Source of the DNA: an uncultured Clostridium sp.
GTDB taxonomy: Bacteria > Bacillota > Clostridia > Lachnospirales > Lachnospiraceae
Direction: 5' to 3'
Assembly (NCBI GenBank): GCA_946553025.1
Contig: CAMNRM010000006.1
Span: 1 to 64,000 of the forward strand
Length of the DNA stretch: 64,000 bases
Part shown: positions 17,407 through 25,961 of the stretch, in pieces
Numbering within the stretch: position 1 is the first letter of the stretch
How the letters are laid out: every line of letters begins with the position of its first letter
Program-made: the position numbers and the translations under genes
The notes under the pieces: model-generated
What the model saw: only the letters and a program-made list of their open reading frames with translations
Told to the model about the DNA's origin: nothing
Database searches by the model: none

Positions 17407-18252
17407 ATGAATGATGTATTGCTTGCAGGAAAGCATATGACGAAAAGTTTTGTCCAGGGAAATAAGCGGACAGAGGTCCTTTCGGATATTTCGGTAAATT
17501 TGTATTCCGGGGATTTTACGATGATTATGGGCCCTTCAGGTGCCGGAAAATCCACACTGCTCTATGCACTTAGCGGGATGGACAGAATAAATGAGGGAAG
17601 CGTGGAATATCAGGGGCGGGAACTCTGTCGGCTTTCCGATAAAGAGATGGCAGGACTTCGGGCAAAGGAGTTTGGATTTGTATTTCAGCAATGCCATCTG
17701 ATAAGTTATCTGACGCTGTATGAGAATGTGGCGGTGGCAGGTTATCTTGGGAAAAAGGAGAAGGCTCTAAAGGATAACTTTATGCCGTTGGACAGAAATA
17801 AGAAAACCCTGAAGGATAGTTTTACGCCGTGCGGCAGAAATAAGGCAGGGACGGTAATTCCCGAACGGGTGGAAAAGCTGATGCGGGAAATGGGCGTATG
17901 GGCAGTAAGAAATCAGCTTCCGGCACAGGCTTCCGGCGGAGAACAGCAGAGAACAGCCATTGCCCGTGCCGTTATTCATCAGCCGAATCTGCTGTTTTGC
18001 GATGAACCCAGCGGCGCTTTAAATAAAGCGAATACCGAAGAAGTGCTCACTCTTTTAAGTCAGTTGAATCGGCAGGGGCAGAGTATTCTGATGGTAACAC
18101 ATGATTTGCGGGCGGCGATTTACGGCAATCGGATTTTATATCTGGAGGACGGGAAAATCCTGGATGAATTGGTGCTTCCGGCTTATCGTAAGGAAGAAGA
18201 AAAAGCGCGGGAAGACAAGGTTAATCAATGGCTGGTAAAGCTTCGGTGGTAG
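17407..18252 (+). CDS. ABC transporter ATPase, MacB/LolD type, with an inserted repeat
   Basis: 281 residues with Walker A GPSGAGKST, Q-loop FVFQQCHLIS, signature ASGGEQQRTAIARA, Walker B LLFCDEPSGALN and the switch histidine in VTHDLRA. The class is the MacB/LolD/BceA-like ATPase that pairs with FtsX-type permeases, and the permease gene follows 143 bases downstream. An insertion of about 28 residues after the Q-loop region (GYLGKKEKALKDN, then LKDSFTP) is made of two 42-bp direct repeats and lies where such proteins have a short surface loop. Otherwise it is complete. A likely lipoprotein gene follows the permease, so the set may export or sense a peptide or lipid; no two-component system is beside it. 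Confidence 0.9.
   Translation: MNDVLLAGKHMTKSFVQGNKRTEVLSDISVNLYSGDFTMIMGPSGAGKSTLLYALSGMDRINEGSVEYQGRELCRLSDKEMAGLRAKEFGFVFQQCHLISYLTLYENVAVAGYLGKKEKALKDNFMPLDRNKKTLKDSFTPCGRNKAGTVIPERVEKLMREMGVWAVRNQLPAQASGGEQQRTAIARAVIHQPNLLFCDEPSGALNKANTEEVLTLLSQLNRQGQSILMVTHDLRAAIYGNRILYLEDGKILDELVLPAYRKEEEKAREDKVNQWLVKLRW
17767..17850 (+). repeat. two 42-bp direct repeats inside the ABC ATPase gene
   Basis: Units 17767-17808 and 17809-17850 encode LKDNFMPLDRNKKT and LKDSFTPCGRNKAG. They stay in frame and lie between the Q-loop and the signature motif. Confidence 0.85.
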
Positions 18253-18295
18253 ATATGGCTTGGGTGACAGATAAAGCTACGGCAGCAGGCAAGGC

Positions 18296-18366
18296 TTAGG
18301 TGCTGGGCAAAGTTTAGGTACTGGGCAAAATTTAGGCAGCAGACAAAGCTTAGACGGCAGAGCGCG
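18296..18366 (+). repeat. 18-bp tandem repeat between ABC ATPase and permease genes
   Basis: Units of the form TTAGGTRCTGGGCAAART begin at 18296, 18314, 18332 and 18350, degenerating at the last. A partial unit precedes them. Confidence 0.8.
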
Positions 18367-18395
18367 TATGCAGAGGGCAAAGGGAAAGGAAAATT

Positions 18396-20924
18396 ATGGA
18401 AGATAGAATTATACTTCATGCGAATATAAAGCGCCATCGGGGGACAATGGCGGGGATTATCCTTTTGACTGCGGCAGTATCCTTTGCGCTTGCGGCAGTG
18501 CTGACCCTCTGGATAAATTCTCAAATGTATATTCGATCGGAGATTAAACGTGCAGGTTACGGCGCATTAACGATGTGGGTGTCTGGGGTGCCGGAAACGG
18601 AAGCTGCCAGGCAAAAGAAAAATTCCGGTGCAGCAATGCTTTCTCAGGAGATGGAGGCGCTTCCCCAAGTGGAGCGGGTATCGGCCCAGACCGTGATTTT
18701 TGCTGATTATGAGATAAATGGGAAGGAATCCGACAGTGAAGGACAGTTGATTTTTTATGAAGCAGGCAAGGCTGACGTTCAGGACATAAGGATAGGCAAA
18801 GTGAAAGAAGGTAATGTTCAGAACCCGGATGCAGGCAAAGCGGAAAATAGCCGCTATCGTTTTTTTACGGATAATTTAGACGGCTATCAGAAAGATGCCC
18901 CCATGAATTTGCCAGGAGAAGTTTATGTATCCCCTTCGATGATTTCCATGTTTGATGCAAAAATAGGTGACAGCATTATCTTTCCCATGGCCCGGGGAGG
19001 GAAGAAAAAGGAATTTCGGATAAAAGGTTATTATGAGGACCCGTTTATGGGAAGCTCCATGATTGGGATGAAAGGATTTTTAGTCTGTGCGGAAGATATG
19101 CAGGCTATGCAGGAACAGATCCGAAGTGCCGGAATTGATGCGCTGGCAAGGGATGGGGCGATGCTGCATATTTTTCCTGAAGCGGAGGGCTCTGCTAAAG
19201 AAAAGGCATTTTTCCAAAGTACAGAAACCAAAGACAGAAAAAACGAAATTACGGCGTCCGCGTTAAGCACGGTTTTAGCAGAAAAGACAGGAGTTTCCCC
19301 GTTTTTGGAATTTGCGCACAGTGAAAATGCCATTGCCGGGTTTATGCTGGTGCTGCAGACGGCGTATTGCGGATTGTTTCTGGCCTTTGTGCTGGTATTG
19401 CTTGTGGTTGTGCTGGTTGTTCTGCGTCACAGCATTGGCGGGAACATCGAACTGGAATGGAAGGAACTGGGAATTTATAAAACCATGGGATTTACTGCCG
19501 GAAAGCTTCGCCGGATGATGGCTGTCCAGTATTTATCGGGAATTGTTTTCGGGATGCTGGCAGGGATTTTTGCGGCCGCAGGGCTGGGCGGATTTTTAGG
19601 GCGGGCGACGCTTTATGCCACGGGAATCCTGATACCGGGACAATTGCCGCTAAAGCAATGTCTTCTGGTTTATCTGTGGATGGTATTGCTGCTTTTCTGG
19701 TTTATCTGGAGAAAAACGAGGGCGATTGGAAGAGTATCGCCCATGGAAGCCATACGGGGAGAGATGAGAAGCGTAAGAAGCCGGGATATTAAGGGAAAAC
19801 GAAGCCTTCCCGTCATCCATGGAAATGCCCTGCTGGCTTCGCTTGCCCTCAGGCAGCTTGTGTCCGGGCGGCGCAGGTATTTTGCAGCGGGAATGACAGC
19901 AATGTTTCTGGTGTTTATTGCCTCGCTTACCGGTCGGATGAATACCTGGCTGGGGGCGGACGGCAAGGGGATGATGGATGCGTTTAACCCGGCAGACCAT
20001 GATCTGGGCATACAGGCATTGGGGAGAGTTCCGCTTTCCGAGATGGTGGATCTGGCGGCTTCGTTTACTAAAATTACAGATCAGTACGCGCTGGCGATGC
20101 CCAATGTAACTGTAGAAGGAAGTGTCTATACGGCTAATGTTATCACTGAGCCCGGGCGTTTTCACATCCTTTTCGGGAAGACTGCGGCAAAGAAAGACGA
20201 GATTGTCATAACGGAAACCGTGGCAAAAGACTTAGGGGTGGCTGTGGGGGAATCGGTAAGGATTCAGGGAAATCAGGGAAGTACTACCTACCGCATTTCC
20301 GGCATTTACCAGTGTGCCAATGCCATGGGTGCCAATATCGGCATGAACCGGGAAGGCTATCTTTTGATTGGCGGGGACGATGAAAGGCTCTGGTGTTCTC
20401 ATCTCTTCCTTGAAGATGCATCAAAAAAGGCCGAAATCCGGGAAGCACTGGAGAAGAGATACGGCGGTGATGTCCATGTCCATGAAAACTCCTGGCCAGG
20501 GCTTCTTGGGATTATTGCGGCAATGAAAATACTTCTGGCGCTTTTGTCGGTTGGAATAATGCTTTTTATCGCTGTCGTTACCGGAATGACCGCGGGCAAG
20601 GTATTGCGGGCGGAGCAGAGGGAACTTGGCATATTAAAAGCCATTGGTTTTTCCGAAGAGAAGCTGCGGCTGGTATTTGCCCTGCGCTTTATCTTTGCTG
20701 CGGGGGCGGGGGCGGTTTTGGGTCTGGGAATGGCGGCCGCATTAACCGATCCTCTGGTGGGTGCCGTGATGCGGCTTGCAGGAATCAGCGATTTTGCCTC
20801 CCATATGACTATAGAAAACGGGCTGCTAATCTGGGCGGCGGTGGTTGCCTTATTCGGCGGCTTTGCCTGGATATTTTCCGGGAAAATCCGAAGGGTGGAG
20901 CTGGCGGTGCTGGTGGCGGAATAA
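18396..20924 (+). CDS. FtsX-type ABC transporter permease
   Basis: 842 residues in MacB-like layout: one N-terminal membrane helix (IILLTAAVSFALAAVLTLW), a large extracytoplasmic domain, then an FtsX block of three helices (around GLFLAFVLVLLVVVLVVL). A second extracytoplasmic domain and second FtsX block follow (LLALLSVGIMLFIAVVTGM, and the C-terminal LLIWAAVVALFGGFAWIFSG). Conserved cytoplasmic contacts appear as ELGIYKTMGFTAGKLRRM and ELGILKAIGFSEEKLRL. GGAAAGGA precedes the ATG. It pairs with the ATPase encoded just upstream to form a mechanotransmission-type exporter or lipoprotein/peptide handling complex. The cargo is unknown. Confidence 0.9.
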   Translation: MEDRIILHANIKRHRGTMAGIILLTAAVSFALAAVLTLWINSQMYIRSEIKRAGYGALTMWVSGVPETEAARQKKNSGAAMLSQEMEALPQVERVSAQTVIFADYEINGKESDSEGQLIFYEAGKADVQDIRIGKVKEGNVQNPDAGKAENSRYRFFTDNLDGYQKDAPMNLPGEVYVSPSMISMFDAKIGDSIIFPMARGGKKKEFRIKGYYEDPFMGSSMIGMKGFLVCAEDMQAMQEQIRSAGIDALARDGAMLHIFPEAEGSAKEKAFFQSTETKDRKNEITASALSTVLAEKTGVSPFLEFAHSENAIAGFMLVLQTAYCGLFLAFVLVLLVVVLVVLRHSIGGNIELEWKELGIYKTMGFTAGKLRRMMAVQYLSGIVFGMLAGIFAAAGLGGFLGRATLYATGILIPGQLPLKQCLLVYLWMVLLLFWFIWRKTRAIGRVSPMEAIRGEMRSVRSRDIKGKRSLPVIHGNALLASLALRQLVSGRRRYFAAGMTAMFLVFIASLTGRMNTWLGADGKGMMDAFNPADHDLGIQALGRVPLSEMVDLAASFTKITDQYALAMPNVTVEGSVYTANVITEPGRFHILFGKTAAKKDEIVITETVAKDLGVAVGESVRIQGNQGSTTYRISGIYQCANAMGANIGMNREGYLLIGGDDERLWCSHLFLEDASKKAEIREALEKRYGGDVHVHENSWPGLLGIIAAMKILLALLSVGIMLFIAVVTGMTAGKVLRAEQRELGILKAIGFSEEKLRLVFALRFIFAAGAGAVLGLGMAAALTDPLVGAVMRLAGISDFASHMTIENGLLIWAAVVALFGGFAWIFSGKIRRVELAVLVAE

Positions 20925-21019
20925 AAATCTATAAACAAAAAGCGGAAGAAAACTTGCATAAAGAAAATTTGTGTTAAAAAAAAATCATGAAAATCATAAA
21001 AAGCAGAAAGGAATTAATC

Positions 21020-21658
21020 ATGAAAACAAAAAAAGAGAACAAAATGCAGAAAAAAACAGGAAGATTGGTTTTAACTATGCTGGCGCTGGGAACTTTAGTT
21101 TCCGCAGGGGTAACAGGATGCAGTAAGGCAGCAGCGCAGAATCCGCAGTCGGGCGGTACGCAGCAGATAAGCACAGAAGAAAGCCAGGCAGACGGTAACT
21201 CCAGTAATTTTTCGGGAGTGGGAAGCGGAGAGGAAAGTTCTGGAAATGAAGAATCTGCCGGAGAACTGAGCGTTTCGTTCGGTGATAACGGCGAAGCATT
21301 CACCCTGCATTTATACGATAATGATACGGCGAAAGCCATTGCAAGGCATGTGGGGACAGCCGAGTGGCGTCTTCCGATTTATCACTATGATGACTATGAA
21401 GGTTGGGAATATATGCAGTATTATGATATTCCCAGCCGCTATGAAATTCCGTCGCTGCCGGAAACGGTGACCAGTGTTAAAGCGGGTGAGGTGTATTATT
21501 CTGACCCTAACCGTATCGTGCTGTTTTACCAGGATGCCGAAATGCAGGGAGAATACAGCCGTGTAGGTTATTTTGATGCTTCCGAAGCCTTTGTTTCTGC
21601 CGTGGAGAATAATCCGGTGCTTGAGGGCTGGGGGAATAAGATTGTGGTTATCCGGTGA
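21020..21658 (+). CDS. small predicted lipoprotein, function unknown
   Basis: 213 residues from the ATG at 21020, which has AGAAAGG 8 bases upstream; the track's 20987 start has none. The signal peptide LVLTMLALGTLVSAGVTGC ends in a lipobox cysteine. A Ser/Gly/Glu-rich tether (~45 residues) leads to a C-terminal domain with the pattern FTLHLYDNDTAKAIARHVG and a final VLEGWGNKIVVIR. This layout resembles cyclophilin-like (DUF4430/AHPC-like) extracellular domains of Clostridia but a family cannot be named with confidence. It follows the ABC permease by 95 bases on the same strand and may work with it. Confidence 0.7.
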   Translation: MKTKKENKMQKKTGRLVLTMLALGTLVSAGVTGCSKAAAQNPQSGGTQQISTEESQADGNSSNFSGVGSGEESSGNEESAGELSVSFGDNGEAFTLHLYDNDTAKAIARHVGTAEWRLPIYHYDDYEGWEYMQYYDIPSRYEIPSLPETVTSVKAGEVYYSDPNRIVLFYQDAEMQGEYSRVGYFDASEAFVSAVENNPVLEGWGNKIVVIR

Positions 21659-21740
21659 TTTTGGCAGGATATTGGGCAAAACAGGAGCAAGCCTGCATTA
21701 GCCCAAGCTAAATTCAGAAGGAAGAAAGGAAGGGAACACC

Positions 21741-21962
21741 ATGAAAAAGCGGGAAGAAGCAGTAATTCAAAATCTTAAAGATGCTGGCTGTGACAGCGAC
21801 ACTATAGCCTGCTTTATGCTTTATTTTGAAGCGGGCGAGATAAAAAAGGAGCAGCAGTTATTGTCCAGACACCGAAGGAATCTTTTAGACGCCCTGCATA
21901 TGTGCCAGAAACAGATAGATTGTCTGGATTATCTGTCCTGGCAGATTGAAGGCAGGGCGTGA
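21741..21962 (+). CDS. small conserved-looking helical protein, function unknown
   Basis: 73 residues, all-helical by appearance, with GCDSDTIACFMLYFEAGEIK and QLLSRHRRNLLDALHMCQKQ. There is no signal peptide, no membrane helix and no known motif. I have seen similar small proteins in Clostridia but cannot name a family. The GAAAGGAAGGGAACACC before the ATG is a fair ribosome site. It sits between the lipoprotein gene and the convergent helicase gene. Confidence 0.6.
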   Translation: MKKREEAVIQNLKDAGCDSDTIACFMLYFEAGEIKKEQQLLSRHRRNLLDALHMCQKQIDCLDYLSWQIEGRA

Positions 21963-22026
21963 AGGGATAAGGAGGAGGGATGTGCAACAGGAAAGAGGGA
22001 AGAGCAGAGGGTAAATTCCGGAGAGT

Positions 22027-23637
22027 TTAGAAGGCGGGGGAATCCATCTCCCTCATCCTTTTCATGCAAATCCAGTAGTTTTTCTCGCTTGCATAACGTG
22101 CACTGTTTATTCTTATTTCCAGATCATCGATTTCCCTTTTCCAGTCCGCCCGGACGATGCCTTTTTGCAGGCAGCGCCGGGCTTCTTTTTGTTGTTCTTC
22201 CCCTTGCTTTTCGTTCCCTCGTTGTTTTTCCCTTCGTTTTTCTTCCCTGTGCTTTTCTGACTGCAGGCGTTCAAGCAGCCGTTCGGCTTTTTCCTGGTAT
22301 TCTTTGCAGGAAAATTCTCCGGTGTCCGGATGGTATTTAAGGTCAAAAAGCCGGATATCCTTGCTGTCCGGTAAAAATACGTTATCCTCGGCGCTTTCTT
22401 CGATGTGCAGGTAGTACAGTGACGCCCGTTCCTTTCCTTCGTTTTTCCGAATAATTCTTCCCAGCCGCTGTATTCGCTGCCGCTGTGCGGATGTGCTTGA
22501 TAAAATAATACCGACTGCCGCATCCGGGACATCTACACCTTCATCCATAGCCTTGCAGGAAACAAGGATACGGAGATCTCCTGCGCGGAAGCGTTCCAGG
22601 GTGTTTTTATTGGCCTGTGCTCCCATCTGTGAGTGGATTCTGCCCACCCGCTGCGGATACTTCCGGTGCAGAAGATGGTAGAGTTCATCCGCTTGGGCAA
22701 TGCGTTCGCCAAAAATGATAATTTTCTCTCCGGGTTCAAGGCGGCTAATCAGTGCGCACACACAGGAAAGCCGCGAGGATGCCAGGCAGATCAGACTTTT
22801 TCTCTGATAGGTAAGCGCCATATAAGAAGCAGCCATATCGGCAATTCTTAAATTTTTACCGGCAGAAAGCTCACGAAGCAGGGTAAAGCGCTCAGTTTGG
22901 GTAATATGGCGCAGCTCTGGGCAAAGCTTTAAGAGATTGCTGTAGATACGGTTCATTTTATCGGTAAGATCGTTATAGTCCATTTGTTCTTTCCAGGTAA
23001 AGGGCAGGGCGATGTGGAAGATATCGTAGGGGCACACGGTCTGCAGCGCCAGGGCTTTTTCCATCCCGTAGCTGTAGATTTTTTTGCCAAGAACCGAACA
23101 AAGGTAGTGCCCCTCCTCCCCGGCAGGAAGCGTTGCGGAAAGGCCAAGGGAGAAAAAATGCCGGGAATAAGGCTTGCTCCGGGGCAGAAATTCAAAAATC
23201 AGCCGATTCTGTCCGCTTTGATAATGATGACATTCGTCGGCAATCAGAAGAATTGTTTCGCCTTTTTGCAGTTCGCTTAAAATCTGGCGAGCAAGTTCGT
23301 AGCGGGCGGAATTGATGACATAAATCATATAGGGGCAGTCCGTCCGATCTTTAAAGCCGCCGCCGCGAAGGCCGATTTTTTGTGCCGGGAGCGCCGCGGC
23401 AATGCGGAATTCTTTGACAGCTCGTTCCCACTGCCGCATTAAGGCTGATGTGGGTACGACGATTTTTACCTTTAATTTCTTCCCGGATTTAGCGAGTTTA
23501 TTTTCCAGTCTGCGGGCGGCTTCCAGCGCCAAAAGAGTCTTTCCGGAGCCGGTGACTGCCTGTACGATGCCCCGGCAGCGGTTATTAAACCACGCAGACA
23601 AACATTCTTCCTGCCATAGATAAAGGGGAGTGTTCAT
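22027..23637 (-). CDS. SF2 DEAD/DEAH helicase of a Shango/BREX-like locus
   Basis: 536 residues with Walker A AVTGSGKTLLAL near residue 30, the DECH box (LIADECHHYQSG) near 135, GLSATLPAGEEG near 170, and motif VI QRIQRLGRIIRKNEG near 390. The C-terminal tail is charged (KHREEKRREKQRGNEKQGEE) and of low complexity. The fold is the XPB/restriction-type SF2 class. It is transcribed divergently from an operon of one unknown protein and two BrxD-like ATPases across a 237-base promoter region. Helicase plus BrxD-like (DUF2791) ATPase is the core pair of the Shango anti-phage system and of BREX type 2 loci. It probably translocates on or remodels invading DNA. Confidence 0.87.
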   Translation of the reverse strand: MNTPLYLWQEECLSAWFNNRCRGIVQAVTGSGKTLLALEAARRLENKLAKSGKKLKVKIVVPTSALMRQWERAVKEFRIAAALPAQKIGLRGGGFKDRTDCPYMIYVINSARYELARQILSELQKGETILLIADECHHYQSGQNRLIFEFLPRSKPYSRHFFSLGLSATLPAGEEGHYLCSVLGKKIYSYGMEKALALQTVCPYDIFHIALPFTWKEQMDYNDLTDKMNRIYSNLLKLCPELRHITQTERFTLLRELSAGKNLRIADMAASYMALTYQRKSLICLASSRLSCVCALISRLEPGEKIIIFGERIAQADELYHLLHRKYPQRVGRIHSQMGAQANKNTLERFRAGDLRILVSCKAMDEGVDVPDAAVGIILSSTSAQRQRIQRLGRIIRKNEGKERASLYYLHIEESAEDNVFLPDSKDIRLFDLKYHPDTGEFSCKEYQEKAERLLERLQSEKHREEKRREKQRGNEKQGEEQQKEARRCLQKGIVRADWKREIDDLEIRINSARYASEKNYWICMKRMREMDSPAF

Positions 23638-23729
23638 GGTTTCCTTTCCTTAATATTCATAAGTCGCAGGACGGCAGTACGGAGGGCCGTCTGGCGGTTC
23701 GTACAAGCCGTTAATTGTTGGTTTTAGGG

Positions 23730-23759
23730 ATTATAACATATTTCGGCGGTTCATGAAAA
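23730..23759 (-). promoter_or_regulatory. possible promoter of the helicase gene
   Basis: On the minus strand TTTTCA, 18-base spacer, TATAAT (perfect -10), about 92 bases before the helicase start. The -35 is weak. Confidence 0.5.
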
Positions 23760-23788
23760 CAATTTCTGATAAATGATTCTCCAAATGA

Positions 23789-23817
23789 TTGAATTTTTGG
23801 AAGATTTACTATATACT
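23789..23817 (+). promoter_or_regulatory. promoter of the dual-ATPase operon
   Basis: TTGAAT, 17-base spacer, TATACT, ending 58 bases before the first gene. Confidence 0.65.
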
Positions 23818-23874
23818 TTCAATAGTTTACACAGTAAAAGGTTAAAGGCGCAAAGGTAAAGAACGGAGGATTGT

Positions 23875-24660
23875 ATGAATTACGAAGATTTATATGAGGA
23901 ATTAAAAGGGAAGGAAAAACTGGTAAAGGACGGGCTTTCTTCTCTGCAAAAGTACATAAAACTTATTTCCCGGGAGAATGAAGGCGGGGACGTGAAGGGG
24001 CTTTTGCGGGACTTGGACGGGATGGCGGATGCCGCGGATACGATGATTAAGACGCTGGAATCCATGCTTGAACGGGTAAATGCATTTGATACAAAAGAGT
24101 ATTTTGAGCAGGGGGATTTTGTCCGTCAGATGCTTGATGCCTGCAAGGAAAAGGGGATTGATGTGCAGGGCGAATTTCCGGTGTTTGAGATGTTTCCTTA
24201 CCGGGTAAAGATTGATGCGGAAAATCAGGATGTTTACCTGGATCGGAAGAAGGTTTCGTGTATGCGCCCGAAGAGTTTCGTGGAAACCGTCTATAAGGGC
24301 CAGGAAAAATTAAATAAAGCCAATTTTAATGCGCTTACCTTTGCCAATGAACTTGAGGAAGCCTATGACCTTGCGGTATTAAAGCTGAAAAAGCATCCGG
24401 GAGCCGATATTTACCTGAACAGTTTGTATAAATTTTTAGCGCCGATGAGCCGTTTCCGCAAAGATTACGATCAGCAGAGTTTTGCCTTTGATCTGGCAAG
24501 GCTGTATTGTTCGGATGTGGAAGCTGCAAAGGACGGAAGAAAGTTCCAGTTTGGTCCCAGCAGGATTAGCGGGCGGTCTATACGTATTTTAGATAAAGAC
24601 GGGGTTGAGCGGTACCTTGCAACCATTCGTTTCTTTGAAGATGAAAGTGAAGAGAAATGA
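23875..24660 (+). CDS. unknown protein, first gene of the dual-ATPase operon
   Basis: 261 residues with no recognised domain. The N-terminal ~75 residues form likely coiled coil (KEKLVKDGLSSLQKYIKLI onward, then DTMIKTLESMLERV); the rest is mixed. It ends with a strand-rich segment FGPSRISGRSIRILDKDG. GGAGG lies 7 bases before the ATG. In Shango the non-ATPase, non-helicase partner is a TerB-like protein; I see no TerB signature here, so either this is a diverged equivalent or a different subunit. Co-transcription with the two ATPases (gap ~90 bases) supports a structural or substrate-adaptor role. Confidence 0.75.
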   Translation: MNYEDLYEELKGKEKLVKDGLSSLQKYIKLISRENEGGDVKGLLRDLDGMADAADTMIKTLESMLERVNAFDTKEYFEQGDFVRQMLDACKEKGIDVQGEFPVFEMFPYRVKIDAENQDVYLDRKKVSCMRPKSFVETVYKGQEKLNKANFNALTFANELEEAYDLAVLKLKKHPGADIYLNSLYKFLAPMSRFRKDYDQQSFAFDLARLYCSDVEAAKDGRKFQFGPSRISGRSIRILDKDGVERYLATIRFFEDESEEK

Positions 24661-24752
24661 ACCGCTGAAGATAAAAGTGAAATCCGTACATTGTCCGGTC
24701 AGTGATGTGCAAAGCAATGTACAGGGCAGCAAGACCAAAGATGGAGGAAAAT

Positions 24753-25961
24753 ATGGGGACAGAAAATAATGAATTGCTGGACGGACAGCAATCCGATGAT
24801 GCAGGTGTTTTTGAAGAAGCCCTTGCTGACGGGATGGGCTTTCTTACCCGGTTCTGGGAAGAAAAATACCTTAAAGAATACATCCGCGACGGCGGAAGCA
24901 AGATAAAATTTATCACCGGGCGGCCGGGAAGCGGAAAGACCTATTTTCTGCGGCAGATGATAAAGCTTGCCCAGCAGGAAAATTATAAGACGGTATGGTT
25001 TTCGGCAAAGGATATCTGGATGCATGATTTTAAAGAGATTTATGTGGAAATTTTCCACCAGTGCGATATTTTAGAGTGTCTGGAGAAAATCAGCCATACA
25101 TTGATTGCAGAGATGGGATTTGATTCCCGCGATATTCCGGCAGGGATGCGCTTTATTGATTATCTTTCGCAGAACGGCATGGGGGATGCTCTGACCAAGC
25201 GGGAGATCCGCGCCCAGTTAAAGCAGATATTTCTGGACAATCCGCTGCTGGATAATAACTTTGCCCTTGCCTGCAGTATGCTGACCGGAGGTATCCTGGG
25301 CTATCCGGTTCTGGAGGCAAAAAACAGGGATATGCTTCTGGCCTGGCTGGAAGGGGATCGCATGGTCAAGCTGTCGCAGCTTCGCGCCCTGGGCTTTTTC
25401 CCGAACCGCATTACAAAATTTAATGCCCGGCACATGCTTCGATCTCTGGCAGAAATTGTCCGCCTGGGCGGGGATTCCGGGATATTTGTGACGATTGACG
25501 ATCTGGAGATGTTAATCAGCCGTTCCAGCTTAGAAGCCGTGCACTATACAAAGATGAAACGCGAAGATACCTATGAGAGCATCCGCCAGCTGATTGATGA
25601 TATTGACAGCATGAAAAATATTATGTTTGTCTATGCTTTTGACCGGGAACTGATGGACAATGAAAACGCGGGCTTAAAATCCTACCAGGCCCTGTGGATG
25701 CGGATACAGAACGAGATTGTGGGCGAACGCTTTAACCGGTTTGCCGATATGGTGGATCTGGATCGGCTGGCTGCGCAGGAGTATACGCCAAAAGTGATTA
25801 TAGAGATTTCCAAAAACCTTGCCAGCGCACAGAACCAGGTTTCCGTGCAGGCGTTAGATTACAGGAAGGCGGAAGAAATCGCAGAGATGGCACACACCGG
25901 AGCGGTGGGGATTCCCCGCTTAATTCAGATGGCAATGCAGGAGGTGAAGGAAGATGTATGA
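24753..25961 (+). CDS. BrxD-like (DUF2791-type) P-loop ATPase, first of two
   Basis: 402 residues from the ATG at 24753, preferred over the track's 24702 start because GGAGG sits 5 bases upstream. Walker A GRPGSGKTYFLRQM is followed by Walker B IFVTIDDLEMLI and then a typical AAA/STAND-like helical region ending in TGAVGIPRLIQMAMQEV. Overall layout parallels the downstream ATPase: both have the N-terminal P-loop and a C-terminal GxPRL or GGYLLRT sensor-like turn, so the two look like diverged paralogues. The stop overlaps the next start by 8 bases, which points to stoichiometric expression and probably a heteromeric ring. Confidence 0.8.
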   Translation: MGTENNELLDGQQSDDAGVFEEALADGMGFLTRFWEEKYLKEYIRDGGSKIKFITGRPGSGKTYFLRQMIKLAQQENYKTVWFSAKDIWMHDFKEIYVEIFHQCDILECLEKISHTLIAEMGFDSRDIPAGMRFIDYLSQNGMGDALTKREIRAQLKQIFLDNPLLDNNFALACSMLTGGILGYPVLEAKNRDMLLAWLEGDRMVKLSQLRALGFFPNRITKFNARHMLRSLAEIVRLGGDSGIFVTIDDLEMLISRSSLEAVHYTKMKREDTYESIRQLIDDIDSMKNIMFVYAFDRELMDNENAGLKSYQALWMRIQNEIVGERFNRFADMVDLDRLAAQEYTPKVIIEISKNLASAQNQVSVQALDYRKAEEIAEMAHTGAVGIPRLIQMAMQEVKEDV

